64,000 nucleotides of DNA from an uncultured Eubacteriales bacterium. Lineage in GTDB: Bacteria; Bacillota; Clostridia; Lachnospirales; Lachnospiraceae. The translations under genes and the position numbers were made by a program. Below the pieces are notes generated by a model. That model saw nothing but the letters and a program-made list of their open reading frames with translations. It was not told where the DNA came from and ran no database searches. Of this stretch, positions 44,042 to 53,196 are shown in pieces. The DNA is taken from NCBI GenBank assembly GCA_900317515.1, contig ONHA01000001.1, positions 62,001-126,000 of the forward strand. Reading direction: 5' to 3'. Each line of letters starts with the position of its first letter. Positions within the stretch are counted from its first letter, which is position 1.

Positions 44042-45283
44042 TTAAAACCGAATGTTCTCACCCGGGTGCATGACCTTGATGTTCTTTTTGTCAAATGAAA
44101 GAACCTCTCCGCAATGATACGGTATGATCGTCCTGAAATTGTTCTTCTCCCGGAGGTTCATCAGCTCATCCGCGTTCTGGTGAACGGAGAGCCTGCGGAA
44201 AACCGCGAAATTCGAATCCAGCAGCGTCTTAGCATAGCTGGTCGGGAGCTGCTTGCCTGTCAGGATCGTGATGCCGCCCTCGCCGTACACCTCGAGCGCC
44301 GAGGCCCTGTTCCAGGCCTTGGAGAGCTGGGAGTCACGGATCAGGATGCCGACCGCCCCTTTACCGGGCTTGCGGCCCGCTTCCGCGCTGCGGATCAGCC
44401 TTCCGGCCTCGAGAACCTCCGGTGAGAAGCGGTCGCTTTTGTGCATGTTGGGTCCGTATTTTTCATAGAGAACGAACGAGAGCGGTTCCGGGAACTCGTC
44501 CAGCCTGTGCAGATCATATTCGCGAAGCTTTCTGATAAACCGTTTCTTGAGCCAGCTGCCGCGGTCCTTGGTGTTCACGAGCTCGTCGATCAGCACCTGG
44601 TCCGCATAGACCGGAATATCCTGGTTCATGAGCTCCCGCATCACATCGAAGCCGCGCCCGTGAGCCGGCACCGGAAAGAGCATTGGCCTCTTCTCCGCCT
44701 TCATCTCGGCGATTTCATTTCTGAAAGAATCGAGATTGTAATCTCCCCGGCTTGCAAAACGCCCGTAAGCGCAGTCGATCACAGCCAGATCCGCCGTAAG
44801 GTCCCTTATTTTATCAACTTTATATACCTGAGAATGTTCCGTATAATCGCCGGAGAACAGCAGCTTCTTCCCCTGAAATTGAATCAGAAACCAGACACTG
44901 CCCTGGCAGTGCCCTGTTCTCCCCCACATCATCGACATGCCGCGCTCAAGCGGAATCATCCGTCCGCTCTCACCCAGATGCTCGACCGTCACCGCATTCG
45001 GATTGCGGAAACGAAGCATGTCATAGGTGAAGCGGCTGGCAACGATCCTTCCGGAAAAGCCGTGTTTCAGAAGAAACGGCAGCGCTCCCGTATGATCGGC
45101 ATGACAGTGGGTCAAAAAGAGATATTGCGCATCCCGTATCTGTTCACCGGTCAGCCTCGGATACGGGCTGCACGGCGTCTCCTTCATGAGACCTGCATCG
45201 ACAATAAAAGACGATTTCCCGCCTTTTACAAGAAAACAGTTTCTCCCATGTTCTGAACATCCCCCTGCAACATAAAGTTCCAT
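44042..45283 (-). CDS. Metallo-beta-lactamase-fold hydrolase (beta-CASP/RNase J-like)
   Basis: The 413-residue protein has the zinc motif THCHADHTGALPFLL (HxHxDH, about 58-64), FSGDYTEHSQ further on, and a middle region like the beta-CASP cap with a late YHCGE histidine. The family includes RNA processing exonucleases and other hydrolases; the substrate is unknown. It lacks the C-terminal domain of RNase J. AAGGA precedes ATG. Its place between DUF1015 and aroC in an amino-acid biosynthesis operon gives no direct functional clue. Confidence 0.82.
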   Translation of the reverse strand: MELYVAGGCSEHGRNCFLVKGGKSSFIVDAGLMKETPCSPYPRLTGEQIRDAQYLFLTHCHADHTGALPFLLKHGFSGRIVASRFTYDMLRFRNPNAVTVEHLGESGRMIPLERGMSMMWGRTGHCQGSVWFLIQFQGKKLLFSGDYTEHSQVYKVDKIRDLTADLAVIDCAYGRFASRGDYNLDSFRNEIAEMKAEKRPMLFPVPAHGRGFDVMRELMNQDIPVYADQVLIDELVNTKDRGSWLKKRFIRKLREYDLHRLDEFPEPLSFVLYEKYGPNMHKSDRFSPEVLEAGRLIRSAEAGRKPGKGAVGILIRDSQLSKAWNRASALEVYGEGGITILTGKQLPTSYAKTLLDSNFAVFRRLSVHQNADELMNLREKNNFRTIIPYHCGEVLSFDKKNIKVMHPGENIRF

Positions 45284-45298
45284 CTGCCCATCCTTATA

Positions 45299-46546
45299 TT
45301 AAGAAAGTTCGTGAATAAAGAGTCCGCTCCTAAGCTTTGGCTCAAACCAGGTTGATTTCGGAGGCATGATAAGTCCTGTGTCCGCTATCGTCATAAGATC
45401 GTCAAGGGTTGTGGGATACATGGCAAATGCAGCCCCGCCGCCCTCATTTACAAGTCTCTCGAGCTCCCCGAGTCCTCGTATTCCGCCGATAAAGCGGATC
45501 CGCTCATCGGTGCGGGGATCGTCGATCCCGAGGACCGGCCCGAGGAGATTGTCCTGCAGGATGGAGACATCAAGCTGGGCTACCGGGTCATTTTCGTCAA
45601 ATGAACCCTTCTTCGCGGTGAGCGCATACCATTTTCCTTCAACAAAGCAGTTGACCGTATGCTTGCCGGCCGGATGATGGTCTGCATTTTCCGGAAGCTC
45701 CTTCACCGTGAATTTCCCTGACACCTTCTCAAGGAATTCCCCTGCCGTAAGTCCCTTAAGATCCTTCACGACACGGTTGTAGTCCATGATCTTAAGTTCA
45801 TTTGCCGGGAAGAGAACAGAGAGGAAGAAATTGAACTCCTCGGTCCCGTCGTAATCCGGCTTTGCGGCGCGCCGCATCTTGCCGACCCGGTAAGCCGATG
45901 CGCAGCGATGGTGGCCGTCCGCAATGTAAAATGAAGGAACCGCGCCGAAGTATCTCTCAATGCTGCCGATCACTTCCGCGTCATCGATCGTCCAGACCGC
46001 ATGGCGGATCCCGTCATCGGCGGTGAAATCAAAGAGCGCATCATGGTTCCCCATCCAGGAATTGATAAACTCCGTCACACGTCCGTCATCGCGGAACGTC
46101 AGGAAGATGGGCCCCGTGTTTGCATTGCAGGCATCCACGTGCCGCACACGGTCCTCCTCCTTGTCCTCGCGGGTCAGCTCGTGCTTTTTGATGATGTTAT
46201 TTTCATAATCATCGATCGATGCGCATCCGACGATGCCGGCCTGCGCTCTCCCGTCCATGATCTGCCGGTAGATGTAGTAGACCGGCTTTTCCTCCCGGAC
46301 ATTGATCCCGGCTGTAAGGAGCCCCTTAAGGTTCTCTCCTGCCTTTTTGTAGACCGCCGGATCGTAAATGTTCACCGAAGGATCGAGATCGACTTCAGGT
46401 CTGTCAATATGGAGAAACGAGTAGGGATCGTCTTTCACCATCTCTCTCGCCTCCCCGGAACTCATGACATCATACGGGAGTGCGGCGACGCGCGCCGCAT
46501 ACTCCCTTTTAGGTCTCACCGCTTTAAATGGTCTGAAAACCGCCAT
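45299..46546 (-). CDS. DUF1015-family protein
   Basis: The 415-residue protein begins MAVFRPFKAVRPKREYAARVAALPYDV, the hallmark of DUF1015 (partly quoted: FRPFKAVRPKREYA), with FYIADGHHRCASAYR in the middle. The family is commonly found beside serC and serA in anaerobes, and serine-linked function is suspected but not established. AAGGAG is five bases before ATG. It follows serC by 19 bases. serA is not in the window. Confidence 0.9.
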   Translation of the reverse strand: MAVFRPFKAVRPKREYAARVAALPYDVMSSGEAREMVKDDPYSFLHIDRPEVDLDPSVNIYDPAVYKKAGENLKGLLTAGINVREEKPVYYIYRQIMDGRAQAGIVGCASIDDYENNIIKKHELTREDKEEDRVRHVDACNANTGPIFLTFRDDGRVTEFINSWMGNHDALFDFTADDGIRHAVWTIDDAEVIGSIERYFGAVPSFYIADGHHRCASAYRVGKMRRAAKPDYDGTEEFNFFLSVLFPANELKIMDYNRVVKDLKGLTAGEFLEKVSGKFTVKELPENADHHPAGKHTVNCFVEGKWYALTAKKGSFDENDPVAQLDVSILQDNLLGPVLGIDDPRTDERIRFIGGIRGLGELERLVNEGGGAAFAMYPTTLDDLMTIADTGLIMPPKSTWFEPKLRSGLFIHELS

Positions 46547-46565
46547 TCTTTCTCCTTACTTCTAA

Positions 46566-47657
46566 TTACTTATGTGCCTCGGCAAACTCCTTCATGTACT
46601 CAACGAGTGCCTCGACGCCTTCCTTCGGCATCGCATTGTAGATGGAAGCACGCATGCCGCCGACCAGTCTGTGGCCCTTGAGGTTGGAGAATCCATGGGC
46701 CGCCTGTCCCTTGACGAACTCCGCATCGAGCGCCTCGTCGCCGGTTCTGAAGGTGACATTCATGATGGAACGGTCTTCCTTGCGGGCAGCCGCCTTGTAG
46801 AAGTCCTGGGAATCCAGATAATCATAGAGGATCTTTGCCTTCTCCTCGTTGCGGGCCTTCATGGCCTCGAGGCCGCCCTGCTCCATGATGTAATCGGTAA
46901 CGAGCTTGACAAAATAGATGACGAAGCACGGCGGTGTGTTGAGCATGGAGTTCTTGTCCGCCATGATCTTGTAGTCCCAGACCTTCGGGGTGATCGGCAT
47001 TGCATTTCCGATGAGATCCTCACGGACGATGACGATCGCCATGCCGGCCGGCGCAAGGTTCTTCTGAACGCCTGCATAGATCATGCCGAACTTGGAGACA
47101 TCCACCGGCTCGGAGAGGATGCTGGAGGACATATCCGCAACCAGCGGGACATTGCCGGTCTCCGGGATATACTGGTACTTGGTGCCGAAGATTGTGTTGT
47201 TCCAGCAGACATGGACGTAATCCGCATCCGGATTCAGAACAAGCTGATCCTGGGAAGGAATATATGTGAAATTGTCAGCCTCGGAGGTTGCCGCGACTCT
47301 GGCATCCTTCAGGTACTTTTTGCCCTCCTTGTAGGCGCCGCCGGAGAAATTGCCGCTGATGATGTAATCAGCCGCGCCGGTCTTGTTGCCGAGGTTCATG
47401 GCCAGGGACGCAAATACGCCCGTCGCGCCGCCCTGCAGGAAGAGGACCTTGTAGTTGTCCGGAATGTTCATGACCTTGCGAAGGTTTGCCTCGGCAGCAT
47501 TGATAATATTGTCGAACACCTTGGAGCGATGGCTCATCTCGAGCACGGACATGCCGGAGCCTTCACAGTTTAAAAGCTCCTTCTGCGCTTTCAGGAGCAC
47601 TTCCTCGGGAAGAATGCTCGGGCCTGCCGAAAAGTTGTAAATTCTGCCTTCAATCAT
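46566..47657 (-). CDS. serC: Phosphoserine aminotransferase
   Basis: PLP enzyme of serine biosynthesis. The 363-residue protein has YNFSAGPSILPEEVL near the start, LQGGATGVFA, and the PLP lysine in YAGVQKNLAPAG. Start at ATG 47657 is set by GGAGGAG with ATTATT spacing; an earlier ATG lies inside that site. It leads serC-DUF1015-MBL-aroC and has its own promoter and a palindromic leader. Confidence 0.97.
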   Translation of the reverse strand: MIEGRIYNFSAGPSILPEEVLLKAQKELLNCEGSGMSVLEMSHRSKVFDNIINAAEANLRKVMNIPDNYKVLFLQGGATGVFASLAMNLGNKTGAADYIISGNFSGGAYKEGKKYLKDARVAATSEADNFTYIPSQDQLVLNPDADYVHVCWNNTIFGTKYQYIPETGNVPLVADMSSSILSEPVDVSKFGMIYAGVQKNLAPAGMAIVIVREDLIGNAMPITPKVWDYKIMADKNSMLNTPPCFVIYFVKLVTDYIMEQGGLEAMKARNEEKAKILYDYLDSQDFYKAAARKEDRSIMNVTFRTGDEALDAEFVKGQAAHGFSNLKGHRLVGGMRASIYNAMPKEGVEALVEYMKEFAEAHK

Positions 47658-47677
47658 AATAATCTCCTCCATTCAGA

Positions 47678-47694
47678 TACCGGACCATCCGGTA
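47678..47694 (-). promoter_or_regulatory. 17-base palindrome in the serC leader
   Basis: Perfect seven-base arms TACCGGA and TCCGGTA around a three-base centre, placed between the predicted transcription start and the serC ribosome binding site. It could be a repressor operator or an mRNA hairpin. It is too short of T residues to be a terminator. Confidence 0.55.
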
Positions 47695-47705
47695 AATTCG
47701 ATATC

Positions 47706-47734
47706 ATTATATCGTTTCATCGGGACCTTGTCAC
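47706..47734 (-). promoter_or_regulatory. Promoter of serC-DUF1015-MBL-aroC
   Basis: GTGACA (-35, 47729-47734), 17-base spacer, perfect TATAAT (-10, 47706-47711). Confidence 0.82.
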
Positions 47735-47759
47735 GCTATAAAAACTACTAATATTGTTC

Positions 47760-48353
47760 TTAATACGATTCAATAAACTGCCTTAATGCACACAGACAAT
47801 CAGAAAATTCCTCATTATTGGAAAATCTCCGCTCAATTCCGGCCTTTTCGAGGTTTTCTTCCGAGAAATCCTGCGAGTCGGAGAGGAACCTCCTGCAGAG
47901 CTCCTGATATTTCGGCTCTGCCTCCTTCCTCTCCCGCCGGACGGCCCGTTCAAGCCTCAGCCCGTCCTCGACCTCCACATAGAGATCGACAACGCGCTCT
48001 CTCCCGAAATATCCTGCAAGTTTCGTGAAGGATTCCAGCGTTCCGATCCCGAGATAGCTGTGCCTTTCGAGATCGATTCCGGCGGACGATGTAAAATACG
48101 TCCAGGGTCCGTGGATCGTGTCGTAGGTGCGCTCCTCGATCACGCTTCCGGCTTCTTTCATTTTAAGAAATGAAGCCCTGTCCACAAACCAGTAATCCTT
48201 CCCGTTCTCCTCGCCGGTCCGCATCGGCCGGGTCGTGTAGAGGACAAGCGGTTTTAAAATAGGTTCATTTTCGGAAAAATACGCCAGCAGATTCCGGTAC
48301 AGCTTGTCTTTCCCGGTCGCGCTTTTTCCCATGATATAAAAGATGCGATGCAT
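47760..48353 (-). CDS. Guanylate-kinase-like protein with altered P-loop
   Basis: The 197-residue protein resembles guanylate kinase in length and in TTRPMRTGEENGKDYWFV, which matches the GMP-binding and adjacent lid regions. The P-loop reads MGKSATGKDKLY, with Asp and Lys where the family has Ser/Gly and Thr. It is distinct from the standard Gmk at 28733-29365. The start overlaps the glf stop (TAATG) with AAGGAG upstream. Its link to glf suggests a role in surface-polysaccharide nucleotide metabolism or an inactive regulator; neither is proven. Confidence 0.75.
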   Translation of the reverse strand: MHRIFYIMGKSATGKDKLYRNLLAYFSENEPILKPLVLYTTRPMRTGEENGKDYWFVDRASFLKMKEAGSVIEERTYDTIHGPWTYFTSSAGIDLERHSYLGIGTLESFTKLAGYFGRERVVDLYVEVEDGLRLERAVRRERKEAEPKYQELCRRFLSDSQDFSEENLEKAGIERRFSNNEEFSDCLCALRQFIESY

Positions 48354-49471
48354 TAAGGAAGCTCCTTCCGGCACATCTCAAGTGCCGCTGCGATAACCTG
48401 ATCCATATCGTAATACTTGTACTCGCCGAGACGGCCGCCGAAGATCACATGCTCCTCCCTGTCGGCCATCTCCCGGTAGGCCCTGTAGAGCGCCCCGTTC
48501 TTCTCGTCGTTCACCGGGTAGTAGGGCTCATCGCCCGGCTTCCACTCGGAGCTGTACTCTCTTGAAATGACGGTCTTCGGGATATCCCTGCCCTCGTCAT
48601 CCCTGCCGAACTCAAACCACTTGTGCTCGATGATGCGGGTCCACGGAGTCTCACGGTCCGTGTAGTTGACGGCCGCATTGCCCTGGAAGTTGGGGATATC
48701 GAGGATTTCATTTTCAAAGCGGACCGAACGGTACTCAAGATTCCCCAGCGAGAATCCGAAGTAGGCGTCGATCGGACCCGTGTAGATCACCTTGTCCGCG
48801 ATCTTGTCAAGTTCCTCTTTATTCTCCAGATAATCAACGCCCAGTTTCACCTCGATCCCGTCCAGCATATTGGCCACCATCTCGGTGTAGCCGCCCATCG
48901 GGATGCCCTGGTAGAGCGCGTTGAAGTAGTTATTGTCAAATGTCAGTCTCACCGGCAGACGCTTGATGATGAAGGCCGGCAGATCTTTGCAGTCGCGGCC
49001 CCACTGCTTTTCGGTGTAGCCCTTGATCAGCTTCTCATAGATATCGCGACCGACGAGGGAGATCGCCTGCTCCTCGAGATTCTTCGGCTCTCCGGTAATC
49101 TCCTTCCGCTGCTCTTCGATCTTTGCGGCGGCCTCCTCGGGCGTCACAACTCCCCACATCTTGTTGAAGGTGTACATGTTGAACGGCAGGGAGTAGAGCT
49201 CTCCCTTGTAGTTCGCGACCGGCGAATTGGTGAAGCGGTTGAAAACCGCGAACTGCTGCACGTACTCCCAGACATAGGGGAGATTCGTGTGGAAAATATG
49301 CGCCCCGTACTTATGCACATGGATATTCTCGATCTTCTCCGTATAGACGTTTCCGGCGATATTGGGTCTCTTGTCGATCACCAGAACGCTTCTGCCGTGC
49401 GCTTTGGCTTCACGGGCAAAGACAGATCCGTAAAGGCCGCTTCCGACGACCAGATAATCGTATTTTTTCAT
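48353..49471 (-). CDS. glf: UDP-galactopyranose mutase
   Basis: Flavoenzyme that makes UDP-galactofuranose for cell-surface glycans. The 372-residue protein has the N-terminal FAD motif VVGSGLYGSVFA, then KYGAHIFHTN, the substrate-binding NSPVANYKGELYSLPFNM (partial) and RFTFDN-like RLTFDNNYF. ATG 49471 has GGAGG upstream; an earlier in-frame TTG is rejected. Its partner galactofuranosyltransferases are not in the window. Confidence 0.96.
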   Translation of the reverse strand: MKKYDYLVVGSGLYGSVFAREAKAHGRSVLVIDKRPNIAGNVYTEKIENIHVHKYGAHIFHTNLPYVWEYVQQFAVFNRFTNSPVANYKGELYSLPFNMYTFNKMWGVVTPEEAAAKIEEQRKEITGEPKNLEEQAISLVGRDIYEKLIKGYTEKQWGRDCKDLPAFIIKRLPVRLTFDNNYFNALYQGIPMGGYTEMVANMLDGIEVKLGVDYLENKEELDKIADKVIYTGPIDAYFGFSLGNLEYRSVRFENEILDIPNFQGNAAVNYTDRETPWTRIIEHKWFEFGRDDEGRDIPKTVISREYSSEWKPGDEPYYPVNDEKNGALYRAYREMADREEHVIFGGRLGEYKYYDMDQVIAAALEMCRKELP

Positions 49472-49509
49472 GTATGTCAAACCTCCGTACTCGTTTTGTG
49501 TTTCCCGCT

Positions 49510-49538
49510 ATTATAACACACTGCCGGGGTGATTGAAA
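49510..49538 (-). promoter_or_regulatory. Possible promoter of glf
   Basis: Perfect TATAAT (-10, 49510-49515) with a weak TTTCAA (-35, 49533-49538) at 17-base spacing, just after the terminator of the ABC transporter operon. Confidence 0.5.
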
Positions 49539-49541
49539 CCA

Positions 49542-49574
49542 CAAAAAAGCCCCGCTCCATAAAAGAGCGGGGAC
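49542..49574 (-). terminator. Terminator of the nucleoside ABC transporter operon
   Basis: Perfect eight-base arms ccccgctc (49550-49557) and gagcgggg (49565-49572), followed leftward by six T. Confidence 0.92.
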
Positions 49575-49593
49575 TTTTGAAGTGCTTTAAGAA

Positions 49594-50535
49594 TCAGCGC
49601 CGGCTCTTGTCGTACGGAATTCCTTCCGCCTTCGGAGCTCCCGAATTCTTCGAGAAGATCGCCAGAATTACGAGCGAGATAATGTAGGGAAGCATGTTGT
49701 AGAATGTTCCCGGGAGATTCAGGCCGACCAGGAAATCAAAACCGACGTAGACGTTGGACAGCGCGCGGAACAGTCCGAAGAGCAGTGCCGCCGCGCCGAT
49801 AAGGGTCGGCTTCCACTGGCCGAAGATCATGACCGCGAGGGCCAGGAAGCCGAAGCCGGCGACGCCGTTCTCGAACTTCCACTCACTGACGCCTGCCGTG
49901 ATGTAGACGATACCGCCGAGGCCGCCCAGCGCGCCCGAGATCAGGACGCCCGCGTAGCGCATCTTGTAGACGTTGATGCCGACCGAGTCCGCCGCCTGGG
50001 GATGCTCGCCGCAGGCCATGAGCCGGAGACCGAACTTCGTCTTGTAGAGGACGACATGGGCCGCGATGAGGATCAGGACGGCCAGCACCATGAACCAGCT
50101 GACTTCAAAGGTGCCGATCTTAAACAGGGCAAAGGCCTTCTTCTGCTCGATGTACTGAATGGAGGAGGATACGTTGTTGCTGTTGCCGGACATGTTGAGC
50201 GCCTTGACAAAGACGGTTGCTCCGGCCGTGCCGAGAAGGTTCATGGCCGTGCCGACAAGCGTCTGGTCAGCCCCGAAGTTGATTGCCGCGACCGCAAGAA
50301 GGAGCGAGTAGATCACACCGAACAATACGGCGCCGATGACAACCGCCAGAAGCATTGCGATACCGGGCAGATTCGGAAAGCTCCGCATGACGAGGGCTCC
50401 GCCCAGAGCCCCCATTACCATGGTTCCCTCAAGTCCGAGATTGATCACGCCGCCGTGCTCGGAATAGCATCCGCCCAGCGCGACCAGCATAAGAACCGAT
50501 GCGTAGATCAGGGTATACTGTAAAAGAAGAGCCAT
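49594..50535 (-). CDS. Nucleoside ABC transporter permease (NupC/YufQ-like)
   Basis: The 313-residue membrane protein of the BPL/LivM-like permease class has about eight to nine hydrophobic segments. The motif GGCYSEHGGVINLGLEGTMVMGALGG near residue 21 is typical (partial: VINLGLEGTMVMGA). It starts one base into the stop of the first permease (TAATG). With the partner permease, ATPase and BMP lipoprotein it should form a nucleoside importer. Confidence 0.92.
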   Translation of the reverse strand: MALLLQYTLIYASVLMLVALGGCYSEHGGVINLGLEGTMVMGALGGALVMRSFPNLPGIAMLLAVVIGAVLFGVIYSLLLAVAAINFGADQTLVGTAMNLLGTAGATVFVKALNMSGNSNNVSSSIQYIEQKKAFALFKIGTFEVSWFMVLAVLILIAAHVVLYKTKFGLRLMACGEHPQAADSVGINVYKMRYAGVLISGALGGLGGIVYITAGVSEWKFENGVAGFGFLALAVMIFGQWKPTLIGAAALLFGLFRALSNVYVGFDFLVGLNLPGTFYNMLPYIISLVILAIFSKNSGAPKAEGIPYDKSRR

Positions 50536-51641
50536 TACTTCGTTCCTCCTTTCTTAGTTTTGATGATACCGCTGCTGATGCAGTGCTTGAAGAACATCAC
50601 GAAGCCGCAGGAGTAAATGATAATGGCCGCGATCAGATCAGAGATCTGCGACGAGTAGATCATCTTGTCGACGTAGGAGCCGCCGCTCGTGATGTGCTGG
50701 ATGAAAAATGCAGAGAAAATGCACCCGATCGGGTTCAGCCCTCCGAGGAAAGCGGCCGCAATACCGTTGAAGCCCATCGCGGGAACCGATGTCTGGGCGC
50801 AGGACCACTGCTCGATACCGCTTAAGTACAGGAATGCGGCGCCCAGCCCTGCGATGCAGCCGGAGACGACCATTGTCAGGATAATGTTCTGCTTCTCTTT
50901 CATGCCGGCGTACTTGGCTGCATTCTTGTTGAGGCCGGTGGCCTTCAGCTCAAATCCAAGCTTTGTCTTCTCCATCACGACCCATACAAGGATTGCAAAG
51001 AGAACCGCCAGCGGGATTGCGATCGTGACGTATTTGTTGTTCGAAAACAGAGCTTTAAGGCCCATGCCCGGGATAAGCCCCTGAGGCGCATTTGTCCGAA
51101 GCGCCAGCGTGTAAGTGGTGCTGGACTCCTTGACATTGGTAAGGAGCATGTTGACCGAATAGAGGCTGATCCAGTTGAGCATGATGCCGGCGATGACTTC
51201 ATTGACATTGAGGTAGGCTTTCAGGAAGCCTGCGATTCCGCCGAGGAGACCGCCACCGATCATGGCTGCAAGAAGGCACACGTACCAGGGCATCTTGAGC
51301 CCGATCGCACAGTAAAGAGCGCAGCCGGCGCCGATCGCATACTGTCCTGCCGCTCCGATGTTGAAGAGACCGACCTTGTAGGCAAACAGGATTGCCAGGG
51401 TACACATAAGAAGCGGAGCCGTCTTGACCAGCGTACTTCCAAAATATTCCAGCGCAACCGCCGGTCTCGGGAAATACAGGAAATTCTTCAGGATCGAGAT
51501 GATCGCCTTCGTTGCCCCCGCGGGATTGATGCATAAAAGCACGATGTAGCCGATCAGGAGGCCGATCAGGATGCAGATCAGTGATGCCAGAACCGACTGA
51601 ACGCCGGGTTTCATCAGAATGCTTTTCTTTTCTTCTTTCAT
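50535..51641 (-). CDS. Nucleoside ABC transporter permease (NupB/YufP-like)
   Basis: The 368-residue membrane protein has about ten hydrophobic segments and the motif KVGLFNIGAAGQYAIGA near residue 88, and NVNEVIAGIMLNWISLY. It overlaps the ATPase gene by ATGA and the next permease by TAATG, so production of the two permeases is coupled. It forms the first half of the membrane channel. Confidence 0.92.
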   Translation of the reverse strand: MKEEKKSILMKPGVQSVLASLICILIGLLIGYIVLLCINPAGATKAIISILKNFLYFPRPAVALEYFGSTLVKTAPLLMCTLAILFAYKVGLFNIGAAGQYAIGAGCALYCAIGLKMPWYVCLLAAMIGGGLLGGIAGFLKAYLNVNEVIAGIMLNWISLYSVNMLLTNVKESSTTYTLALRTNAPQGLIPGMGLKALFSNNKYVTIAIPLAVLFAILVWVVMEKTKLGFELKATGLNKNAAKYAGMKEKQNIILTMVVSGCIAGLGAAFLYLSGIEQWSCAQTSVPAMGFNGIAAAFLGGLNPIGCIFSAFFIQHITSGGSYVDKMIYSSQISDLIAAIIIYSCGFVMFFKHCISSGIIKTKKGGTK

Positions 51642-53173
51642 GATTTAAACGCCTCCTGTCTTCTGGCGCCGGTCATATAGAGTCCGAGCTCTTCCATCGT
51701 CACTTCACCGGGCCTGAATTCTCCGACAAGCTGCCCTTCGTAGATGACCAGGATCCTGTCCGGGACATCCATAACTTCGTCGAGCTCCAGGCTCACAAGG
51801 AGGACTCCCTTGCCGGCATCCCGCTCGGCGATCAGCTGCTTGTGGATCTGCTCGATCGCGCCGATATCGACGCCTCGCGTCGGCTGCACCGCGATCAGAA
51901 GATCCGGATCCTTGTCAATTTCGCGGGCGATAATTGCCTTCTGCTGGTTGCCGCCGGACATCGCTCGCGTGATCGTCTGGGCTCCCTGGCCGGAGCGGAC
52001 GTCATACGTTTCGATCAGTCCTTCGGCATACTCGCGGATCTCCTTCCGCTTCAGCATACCGAATTTGTCCGTAAACTGCGGCTCGAAATAGCGCTGCAGA
52101 ACCAGATTATCCTCAAGCGAATAGTCGAGAACCAGCCCGTGTTTATGCCGGTCTTCCGGAATGTGGCTCATCCCGAGGATCGATTTGCGCCGCACGGATT
52201 CGTTTGACACGTCCCTGCCCTTGAGCATGATGGACCCGCTCTTTAACGGCTCGAGTCCCGACAGCCCGTAGATGAGCTCCGTCTGACCGTTGCCGTCGAT
52301 GCCGGCGATGCAGACGATCTCCCCGCGGCGGACCTTAAAGCTGACATTCTTAACCGCGTCCTTCTTGTTGTGTCCTGCCACGGTCATCCCCTTCACTTCG
52401 AGGACGACCTCGCCCGGCTTCGCGGGCTTCTTGTCCACCCTGAAGCTGACGTTGCGGCCGACCATCATGGCCGACAGCTTCTCCTGGGTCGTGTCCTTGA
52501 TATCGACCGTCCCGACATATTTGCCCTTGCGGAGAACGGTGCAGCGGTCCGCGACCTCCATGATCTCATTCAGCTTGTGGGTGATGAAGAGAATGCTCTT
52601 CCCCTCTGCCGCAAGCCCCTTCATGATCTGGATCAGCTCCTCAATCTCCTGCACGGTGAGGACCGCCGTCGGCTCATCGAAAATGAGAATATCGTTGTCC
52701 CGGTACAGCATCTTCAGGATTTCCGTCCTCTGCTGCATGCCGACCGTGATATTTTCCACGATCGCATCCGGGTCGACCGCCAGGTGGTATTTCTCGGAAA
52801 GAGCCATGACTTTCGCTCTGGCCTCGTCCTTCTTCAGGAAGAGCCCGCTCGTCGGCTCGACACCCAGGATGATATTGTCGAGGACCGAGAAGCACTCGAC
52901 CAGCTTGAAGTGTTGGTGAACCATGCCGATCCCGAGCGCGTTCGCGTCATTGGGGTTCTTTATGGCCGTCTTTTTGCCGTCGATCAGGATCTCACCCTCT
53001 TCCGGCTGGTAAAGACCGAACAGAACACTCATGAGTGTGCTCTTGCCGGCTCCGTTCTCGCCGAGCAGCGCGTGGATCTCGCCCTTTTTCAGCCGGAGCG
53101 TGATGTTGTCATTTGCAATGATGCCCGGAAAGCGTTTTGTTATATTCAGCATTTCTACTGCGTATTCACTCAT
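51638..53173 (-). CDS. Nucleoside ABC transporter ATP-binding protein (NupA/YufO-like)
   Basis: The 511-residue protein contains two ABC domains, as in sugar and nucleoside importers of this type. The first has Walker A GENGAGKST and LDEPTAVL-like FDEPTAVLT; the second has the degenerate GIDGNGQTE in place of Walker A and signature MSGGNQQKA. The second site looks inactive, which is typical for this family. AAGGAG precedes ATG. It follows bmpA by 23 bases. Confidence 0.93.
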   Translation of the reverse strand: MSEYAVEMLNITKRFPGIIANDNITLRLKKGEIHALLGENGAGKSTLMSVLFGLYQPEEGEILIDGKKTAIKNPNDANALGIGMVHQHFKLVECFSVLDNIILGVEPTSGLFLKKDEARAKVMALSEKYHLAVDPDAIVENITVGMQQRTEILKMLYRDNDILIFDEPTAVLTVQEIEELIQIMKGLAAEGKSILFITHKLNEIMEVADRCTVLRKGKYVGTVDIKDTTQEKLSAMMVGRNVSFRVDKKPAKPGEVVLEVKGMTVAGHNKKDAVKNVSFKVRRGEIVCIAGIDGNGQTELIYGLSGLEPLKSGSIMLKGRDVSNESVRRKSILGMSHIPEDRHKHGLVLDYSLEDNLVLQRYFEPQFTDKFGMLKRKEIREYAEGLIETYDVRSGQGAQTITRAMSGGNQQKAIIAREIDKDPDLLIAVQPTRGVDIGAIEQIHKQLIAERDAGKGVLLVSLELDEVMDVPDRILVIYEGQLVGEFRPGEVTMEELGLYMTGARRQEAFKS

Positions 53174-53196
53174 ATCATCATCTCCTTTTCGGGCAC

